64,000 nucleotides of DNA from NCBI RefSeq assembly GCF_900182955.1, contig NZ_FXUL01000011.1, positions 121,044 to 185,043 of the forward strand, written 5' to 3'. Shown piece by piece: positions 58,746 to 64,000 of this stretch. Position numbers and translations under genes: made by a program. This DNA comes from Noviherbaspirillum suwonense. Lineage in GTDB: Bacteria > Pseudomonadota > Gammaproteobacteria > Burkholderiales > Burkholderiaceae_D. The first letter of the stretch is position 1, and each line of letters begins with the position of its first letter. Under the pieces are notes generated by a model that did not search any database, was not told where the DNA came from, and saw only the letters and a program-made list of their open reading frames with translations.

Positions 58746-60389
58746 ATGACTCCGACCCTGCTCACGCCGCGCCCCGCCGCCACGCTGATCCTCGCCCGCG
58801 ACGGCGCCGACGGACCGGAAGTCTTCCTGATGCAGCGCACGCTGAAGGCGAACTTCGTGGCCGGCGCCTATGTCTTCCCCGGCGGCGCGGTCGACCCCGG
58901 CGACGCCGACGCCTTCTGGGCGGACAATGCCGCCGGTTTCGACGACGCCGTCGCCAGCCGGCTGCTGGGCCTGGAACAGGGCGGGCTCGCCTACTGGATC
59001 GCGGCGATCCGCGAGACCTTCGAGGAATCCGGCCTGCTGCTGGCCACGGACGCCGCCGGCGTTGCGCCGGACGCCGACGCCCTGACCGCGCTGCGCGCGC
59101 GGGTGGCGGCCGGCGAACTGGACTTCAATGCGCTGTGCCGCGAGCGCCGGCTGCGGCCTTCGCTGACCGACCTGCGCTATTTCAGCCACTGGATCACGCC
59201 GCCCGGCCTGTCGCGCCGCTTCGACACCCGTTTCTTCCTGGCCGCCGCGCCGGCCGAGCAGGTCGCGGTGCCCGACCAGGTCGAGACCATCGCCCATGCC
59301 TGGGTCCGCCCGGAGGACGCGCTTGCAATGCAGAAGCGCGGCGAGATCGACCTGGTGTTTGCGACGATACAGACGCTCAGGGCGCTGTCCGGCTTCGACA
59401 GCGTCGACGCGATGCTGACCCATGCGCAGGCGCTGGAAGCGGTGCCGGCGCTGATGCCGCGCATCTCCACCGGCAGCGGCGGCCGGCGCATGCTGCTGCC
59501 GGCCGACCGCGCCTATGCCGAGGTCGGCAAGCTCGACCCGTTCGGCGAAGGCCAGGCCTGGTCCGAGATCACGCCGGGCCGCACGGTGCAGCTGTCGGAG
59601 CGGGTGCGGCGCCTTACCGCGCCCAATCCCGGCTACATGACCGGCCCCGGCACCAACAGCTACCTGGTCGGCGACGGCGACACGCTGGCCGTCATCGACC
59701 CCGGCCCGGACGACCTGCAGCATGTCGAGGCGCTGCTGCGGGAATCCGGCGCGGCGCTGCGCTATATTCTTGCGACCCACACGCACATGGACCATTCGCC
59801 GGCCGCGCGCCGGCTGAAAGCGCTGACCGGCGCCGAAGTGCTGGGCATGCCGGCGCCGCTCCATGCGCGCCAGGACCAGGACTTCGCGCCCGACCGGGTG
59901 CTGCGCCACGGCGAGCGCATCGCGGTGGGCAATGCGACGCTGCGGGTCGTGCACACGCCCGGCCATGCATCCAATCACCTGTGCTACCTGCTGGAAGAGG
60001 AAAAGCTGCTGTTCACGGGCGACCACATCATGCAGGGCTCGACCGTGGTCATCAACCCGCCGGACGGAAACATGCAGGCGTATTTCGATGCGCTGCGGGC
60101 GCTGCTGCAGGAGGACCTGGAATGGCTGGCGCCGGGCCATGGCTTCCTGATCGACCATCCGCACCGGGCGGTGCGGCGGCTGCTCGCGCACCGGCAGACC
60201 CGCGAGGACAAGGTGCTGCGCGCACTGCGCGAAAGCGGCGCAACGCTGGATGCGCTGCTGCCGCGGGTCTATGACGACGTGCCGGCCGAGCGCCATGCGA
60301 TGGCGGCCCGCTCGCTGTTTGCGCACCTAGAAAAGCTGGCCGCGGAGGGGAAGGCGGTTATGGATGGCGATACGTGGCGGGCGGCCTGA
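58746..60389 (+). CDS. NUDIX/metallo-beta-lactamase fusion hydrolase
   Basis: 547 residues. The N-terminal NUDIX-like domain (residues 1-230; VFPGGAVDPGD and IAAIRETFEESGLLL, a NUDIX box read as RE..EE.G) is joined to a C-terminal metallo-beta-lactamase domain (about 300-530) with ligands His345, His347, Asp349 and His350 (THTHMDHS), a later HTPGHASNH and LLFTGDH. The MBL part resembles LACTB2-type hydrolases. The separate activities suggest a two-step breakdown of a nucleotide-linked or CoA-like compound, but the substrate is unknown. Divergent from mlaF. Confidence 0.85.
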   Translation: MTPTLLTPRPAATLILARDGADGPEVFLMQRTLKANFVAGAYVFPGGAVDPGDADAFWADNAAGFDDAVASRLLGLEQGGLAYWIAAIRETFEESGLLLATDAAGVAPDADALTALRARVAAGELDFNALCRERRLRPSLTDLRYFSHWITPPGLSRRFDTRFFLAAAPAEQVAVPDQVETIAHAWVRPEDALAMQKRGEIDLVFATIQTLRALSGFDSVDAMLTHAQALEAVPALMPRISTGSGGRRMLLPADRAYAEVGKLDPFGEGQAWSEITPGRTVQLSERVRRLTAPNPGYMTGPGTNSYLVGDGDTLAVIDPGPDDLQHVEALLRESGAALRYILATHTHMDHSPAARRLKALTGAEVLGMPAPLHARQDQDFAPDRVLRHGERIAVGNATLRVVHTPGHASNHLCYLLEEEKLLFTGDHIMQGSTVVINPPDGNMQAYFDALRALLQEDLEWLAPGHGFLIDHPHRAVRRLLAHRQTREDKVLRALRESGATLDALLPRVYDDVPAERHAMAARSLFAHLEKLAAEGKAVMDGDTWRAA

Positions 60390-60469
60390 CCAGCTCGCGC
60401 GCGTGATGCGGGACGCGCAACGCCGCTAGCCGGCCAGCCGCTGCAACCCGGGGCTGCAGGAGCGTAAGG

Positions 60470-61789
60470 CTATTTCGCCGTCGTCACGCGCCAGATCACG
60501 TTGCCGACGTCGTCGGCCACCAGCAGCGCGCCTGACTTATCCACCGTGACGCCGACCGGCCGCCCGAGCGCGTCGCCGTCGTCGTTGACGAAGCCGGTCA
60601 GGATGTCCTCGGTCTCTCCGGCCGGCATGCCCTTGTCGAATGGGACGAACACCACCTTGTAGCCGCTGCGCGGCTTGCGGTTCCAAGAGCCGTGCTGGCC
60701 GATGAAGGCGCCGTTCACATACCGCTTGGGCAGCAGGTCGCCCTGGTAGAACACCAGGCCGAGCGAAGCTGTATGGGGCCCCAGCGCGTAATCGGGCTTG
60801 GTCGCCTTCGACACCATTTCCGGGCGCGGCGGCTTGACCCGGGCGTCGACGGTCTGGCCGTAGTAGCTGTACGGCCAGCCATAAAACGCGCCTTCCTTCA
60901 CCGACGTCAGGTAGTCCGGCACCAGGTCGCTGCCGATTTCGTCGCGCTCGTTGACCACGGTCCAGAGCGCCCCGGTCTGCTGCTGCCAGGCCATGCCGTT
61001 CGGATTGCGCAGGCCCGAGGCATACAGCCGCGTCTTGCCGTTGGCCGGATCGATTTCCAGTATCGCCGCACGATTTTCCTCGGCCTCGATGCCGTTCTCG
61101 GCGACGTTGCTGTTGGAGCCCACGGTCACGTACAGCTTGCGGCCGTCGCGGCTGGCGATCACGTTCTTGGTCCAGTGGTGATTGATCGGCCCGGCCGGCA
61201 GGTCGGCCACCTTGACGCCCTCGCCGCTGATGCGGGTCTCGCCGGCCTTGTACGGGAAGCGCACCACCGCATCGGTGTTGGCGACGTACAGCGTGTTGCC
61301 GACCAGCGTCATGCCGAACGGCGAATTGAGGCCCTCGAGGAACACGGTTTTCATCTCCGCGACGCCGTCGCCGTCGGCGTCGCGCAGAAGGGTGATGCGG
61401 TTGGCGCTGGGGGTGCCGGCGCCGGCCCGCTTCATCACCAGCTTCATGATCTTGCCCTTGATGCCCTTGCTGTCCTCCGGCTTGGGCGGCGCATTGGTTT
61501 CGGCCACCAGCACGTCGCCATTGGGCAGCGTGTACAGCCAGCGCGGATGGTCGAGCCCGGACGCATAGGCGGCCACGGCCAGTCCGGCCGCCGCGGTCGG
61601 CTTGCCGTCTTGCGGCCAGCCCTTGGCCGGCGCGATGTGCACGGTCGGCAGCAGCGTATGGTTGGGCGGAGGGAGGGTCGGGTTGGGACCGGTGCCCGCC
61701 TTCAGCGGCAGGGTCGCCTGCTCGCAGCCGGCAAGCAGAAGAACCAGCGCGGGGACCAGCACAGGCAAGGCGCCACGAGCGATTTTCAT
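60470..61789 (-). CDS. PQQ-type sugar dehydrogenase lipoprotein (sorbosone dehydrogenase-like)
   Basis: 439 residues from ATG 61789 (GGAG 8 nt upstream). Signal peptide with lipobox LLAGC (Cys22). The rest is a six-bladed propeller of the GDH/sorbosone-dehydrogenase family: [43 protein letters not shown]. The N-terminus is Pro-rich. It probably oxidises a sugar in the periplasm if PQQ is available; no pqq genes are seen here. Confidence 0.85.
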   Translation of the reverse strand: MKIARGALPVLVPALVLLLAGCEQATLPLKAGTGPNPTLPPPNHTLLPTVHIAPAKGWPQDGKPTAAAGLAVAAYASGLDHPRWLYTLPNGDVLVAETNAPPKPEDSKGIKGKIMKLVMKRAGAGTPSANRITLLRDADGDGVAEMKTVFLEGLNSPFGMTLVGNTLYVANTDAVVRFPYKAGETRISGEGVKVADLPAGPINHHWTKNVIASRDGRKLYVTVGSNSNVAENGIEAEENRAAILEIDPANGKTRLYASGLRNPNGMAWQQQTGALWTVVNERDEIGSDLVPDYLTSVKEGAFYGWPYSYYGQTVDARVKPPRPEMVSKATKPDYALGPHTASLGLVFYQGDLLPKRYVNGAFIGQHGSWNRKPRSGYKVVFVPFDKGMPAGETEDILTGFVNDDGDALGRPVGVTVDKSGALLVADDVGNVIWRVTTAK

Positions 61790-61973
61790 GAAATGTTCTC
61801 CGATAAATTGAGCATGGCGACGGTACATCGATCCCGGCGCAGGCGCCATGTAATCGCTGCGCGCCATGTAAATCGTGCATGTCAATACGACACGATTGCA
61901 TGCGGCCCGGCGCTCTGTCCGGCGGCACGCCTGCGTCTTTCTACGTCATTGCAAGATATGGGCCGGCCAGCCC

Positions 61974-62447
61974 CTACTTTTCCAGCGGCACCGTCTGTCC
62001 CGCGGGCAGCGGCACCGCGGTCACGCTGTTCTGCGGGCTGCCCTCGATCAGCCGGTCCGAATAGACCATGTAGATCAGCGCATTGCGCTTGACGTCGACC
62101 ATGCGCACCACGCGCACCCGCTTGAACAGGATGGACGAGCGTTCGCTGAAGACTTCCTCCTGCTGCGGCAGCTTGCCGTTGAAGCGGATCTCGCCGACCT
62201 GGCGGCAGGCGACCGAGGCGTCGGCCTTGTCTTCGGCAATGCCGATCGCGCCCTTGATGCCGCCGGTCCGCGCGCGCGATAGGTAGCAGGCGACGCCGCC
62301 GACCTTGGGGTCGTCATACGCATCGACCACGATCTTGTGATTGGGTCCGATGAATTTGAACACGGTGCTGACCTCGCCCACCGTTTCGGCATGGGCCGCG
62401 GCGCAGCACAGCAGCGTGGCGGACAGGAAGTACTTGGCGGGTTTCAT
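61974..62447 (-). CDS. creA: CreA-family periplasmic protein
   Basis: 157 residues with a signal peptide ([20 protein letters not shown]). [20 protein letters not shown] and [21 protein letters not shown] match CreA. Function is unknown in all species; in E. coli it sits beside creBCD, which are absent here. Confidence 0.92.
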   Translation of the reverse strand: MKPAKYFLSATLLCCAAAHAETVGEVSTVFKFIGPNHKIVVDAYDDPKVGGVACYLSRARTGGIKGAIGIAEDKADASVACRQVGEIRFNGKLPQQEEVFSERSSILFKRVRVVRMVDVKRNALIYMVYSDRLIEGSPQNSVTAVPLPAGQTVPLEK

Positions 62448-62562
62448 GGATGGCCTCCTTGCAGAAGGCGCCAGCTTAACCGAAACCCATCCCGCCCCGG
62501 TTTGCCTGTGGTCGAACCATGTGCCGAATGTTAGGATGACGGGTCCCCTGACCGTCTATTTC

Positions 62563-63138
62563 ATGAATCCACAACCGCCGCAGGACCATCCGCAACCCCG
62601 CTCGCTGGCCGACCTGTTCTTTTCCTTTACCTTTCTCGCGCTGCAGGGCTTCGGCGGCGTGCTTGCCGTGGTCCAGCTCGAACTGGTCGAACGCAAGCGC
62701 TGGCTGACCAGGGAGGAGTTCATCGAAGACTGGGCAGTCGCGCAGATCATGCCCGGCCCGAATGTCGTGAACCTGTCGATGATGATAGGCAGCCGCTACT
62801 TCGGCCTGCCCGGCGCCCTCGCCGCCCTGGCCGGCATGCTGGTGTTCCCGCTGATCGTGGTGCTGCTGATGGCGCTGGCCTACAGCCGCTATGCCGGCCA
62901 CCCGGGCGTCGCCGGCGCGCTGCGCGGCATGGGCGCGGTCGCCGCCGGCCTGATCATCGCCAGCGGCATCAAGCTCACGCCCGCCCTGGCCCGCCACCCG
63001 CTGGGCCGCCCCGCCTGCCTGCTGCTGGCCGCGCTCTGTTTCGCCGCGGTGGCGCTGCTGCACCTGCCGCTGCTCTACGTCCTGGCCGGCCTCGGCCTGC
63101 TGGCCTGCGTGCTGACCTGGATGCGGATCAAGCCATGA
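62563..63138 (+). CDS. Chromate transporter, N-terminal half
   Basis: 191 residues from ATG 62563 (ATG 62536 is the alternative; neither has a strong ribosome site). Chromate_transp domain with FTFLALQGFGGVLAVVQLEL and AQIMPGPNVVNLSMMIG. Works with the next gene as a two-polypeptide exporter of the ChrA1-ChrA2 type. No chrB regulator is seen. The genes overlap by ATGA. Confidence 0.88.
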   Translation: MNPQPPQDHPQPRSLADLFFSFTFLALQGFGGVLAVVQLELVERKRWLTREEFIEDWAVAQIMPGPNVVNLSMMIGSRYFGLPGALAALAGMLVFPLIVVLLMALAYSRYAGHPGVAGALRGMGAVAAGLIIASGIKLTPALARHPLGRPACLLLAALCFAAVALLHLPLLYVLAGLGLLACVLTWMRIKP

Positions 63139-63713
63139 GCGCGCTGCTGCAGCTGCACCCGGCCGACTGGCTCGACCTGTTCACGCATTACCTGTCGCTG
63201 TCGCTGATGGCTGTGGGCGGCGCCATCAGCACCGCGCCCGACATGCATCGCTACCTGGTGGACCAGCAGCGCTGGATGACCGAACCCCAGTTCAACGCGT
63301 CCATCACTCTGGCCCAGGCGGCCCCGGGACCCAACGTGCTGTTCGTGGCGCTGATGGGATGGCAGGTTGGCCTCAACTCGGGCAGCCTGTCGAACGCGCT
63401 GCTTGGGATGGCGATCACCATGACGGGCATGCTGCTTCCCAGCGCGACGCTGACCTATGTCGCTTCCCGCTGGGGGCACAACAATCGCGACCTGCGGTCG
63501 GTCAGGGCGTTCAAGCAGGGCATGGCGCCGGTGGTGGTTGGGCTGATTCTCGCTACGGGGTGGTTGATGAGCAGCGCTCATGGGCAGCTGGCGATCGACT
63601 GGCCGTTATGGATGGTCACGGCGGTGACGGCGCTGGTTGTCTGGAAGACGCGGGTACATTTGCTGTGGCTGCTGGCGGCGGGCGGGATATTGGGATGGTT
63701 CGGGTGGGTGTGA
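63135..63713 (+). CDS. Chromate transporter, C-terminal half
   Basis: 192 residues, second Chromate_transp domain (LSLMAVGGAISTAPDMHRYL, AQAAPGPNVLFVALMG). It starts ATGA-overlapped with the first half. Short-chain ChrA pairs can export chromate or, in some members, sulfate or other anions. Nothing but repeats follows. Confidence 0.88.
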   Translation: MSALLQLHPADWLDLFTHYLSLSLMAVGGAISTAPDMHRYLVDQQRWMTEPQFNASITLAQAAPGPNVLFVALMGWQVGLNSGSLSNALLGMAITMTGMLLPSATLTYVASRWGHNNRDLRSVRAFKQGMAPVVVGLILATGWLMSSAHGQLAIDWPLWMVTAVTALVVWKTRVHLLWLLAAGGILGWFGWV

Positions 63714-63760
63714 GTGGGCTGGTGGGCCAGCGGGCCAATGCGTAGCGCACGGTTGCCCTT

Positions 63761-63924
63761 GCAGTTAGCTCCGCGCAGCGACAGTTGCAGTTGCAGTTAG
63801 CTCCGCGCAGCGACAGTTGCAGTTGCAGTTGCAGTTGCAGTTGCAGTTGCAGTTGCAGTTGCAGTTGCAGTTGCAGCTGCCGTTGCTTGTGAAGTGGCCG
63901 TTGCCGTTGCAGTGAATCCCCGTT
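63761..63924. repeat. 32-bp duplication and (CAGTTG)10 array, related to the 41-kb cluster
   Basis: GCAGTTAGCTCCGCGCAG then CGACAGTT occurs at 63761 and 63793 (period 32). From 63814 to 63873 there are ten perfect CAGTTG units. A 41-bp block at 63884-63924 is identical in reverse to 41468-41508. No gene is seen from 63714 to the window end. Confidence 0.9.
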
Positions 63925-63961
63925 GATGACGCCACGTCGCTGGTGCCGAAATCGGATAAAG

Positions 63962-64000
63962 AAGCGTCCGCTGTCTGAGCGAAGCGAGTTTCGGACGCTT
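63962..64000. repeat. Inverted repeat at window end
   Basis: AAGCGTCCG (63962-63970) and CGGACGCTT (63992-64000) flank CTGTCTGAGCGAAGCGAGTTT. The window ends here, so the element may extend. Confidence 0.6.

Noticed and set aside
58551..60326. Minus-strand open frame extending mlaF upstream by about 590 codons
   Set aside because: The part beyond 58550 lies antisense to the NUDIX/MBL gene and has no homology; mlaF begins at the GTG at 58550.
63814..63873. Possible CRISPR array
   Set aside because: The repeat is a 6-bp tandem unit without spacers, so it is a microsatellite.

Overview
The window is GC-rich, densely coded chromosomal DNA from a betaproteobacterium of the order Burkholderiales. 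The best evidence is gene order: ABC ATPase-permease-bolA-murA-hisGD(MTase)CBHAFIE-hinT-tatABC, an mla operon carrying mlaA inside it, petABC followed by sspA-sspB, and hemA-prfA-dsbB-prmC are runs typical of that order. A PEP-CTERM protein, a bacteriophytochrome and CAGTTG-type repeats point towards Oxalobacteraceae (Massilia/Noviherbaspirillum/Herbaspirillum-like), but genus is inference. No rRNA, prophage, insertion sequence or CRISPR array was seen.

Layout. 1-2450 is the 3' part of treY (trehalose synthesis). 2.7-7.5 kb is a light/two-component block: bacteriophytochrome kinase, single-domain response regulator, and a convergent kinase with three receiver domains. 7.7-11.6 kb holds a small secreted protein, a KefB/KefC-like antiporter, a small HTH regulator, and an OmpR-type regulator whose phospho-acceptor Asp is His. 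11.7-19.0 kb is housekeeping: hemA, prfA, dsbB, prmC, tex, grxD, ubiX. 19.2-21.8 kb is a nickel module: a TonB-dependent receptor with a NikR-like operator upstream, convergent with nikR. 22.1-31.1 kb is a divergent catabolic island: a nucleoside-type ABC importer (BMP binding protein, double ATPase, two permeases) in one operon with AtzG-, AtzE- and biuret-hydrolase-like genes, and a second cysteine hydrolase plus amidase on the opposite strand. 31.5-32.4 kb is a frameshifted PEP-CTERM gene, then tRNA-Thr(UGU) with its terminator.

32.8-37 kb carries sspB, sspA and the bc1 complex (petCBA on the map). 37.2-41.2 kb has mscL, a NarL-type regulator, a NIF3-family protein, a DegS-like protease and a DUF2461 protein. 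After a repeat-rich gap (41.3-41.5 kb, with a 66-bp perfect palindrome) the minus strand runs without a break from mlaF (58.5 kb) to tatC (41.6 kb): phospholipid transport, an ABC-2 exporter, bolA, murA, the his genes with a solitary DNA methyltransferase between hisD and hisC, hinT, and tatABC. 58.7-63.7 kb has a NUDIX/metallo-beta-lactamase fusion, a PQQ-type sugar dehydrogenase lipoprotein, creA and a split chromate transporter. The window ends in another repeat region related to the one at 41 kb.

The observations most worth following are: the repeat family shared by 41.3-41.5 and 63.7-63.9 kb (hexamer arrays, a 66-bp palindrome, a 41-bp identical block); two 103-bp REP-pair elements, one supplying the prmC stop codon; the NikR-like operator at the receptor gene; the ABC/AtzEG/BiuH-like catabolic island; the methyltransferase in the his operon; and the Asp-to-His receiver domain. 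All functional calls rest on reading motifs and recalled family knowledge; no database search was run.
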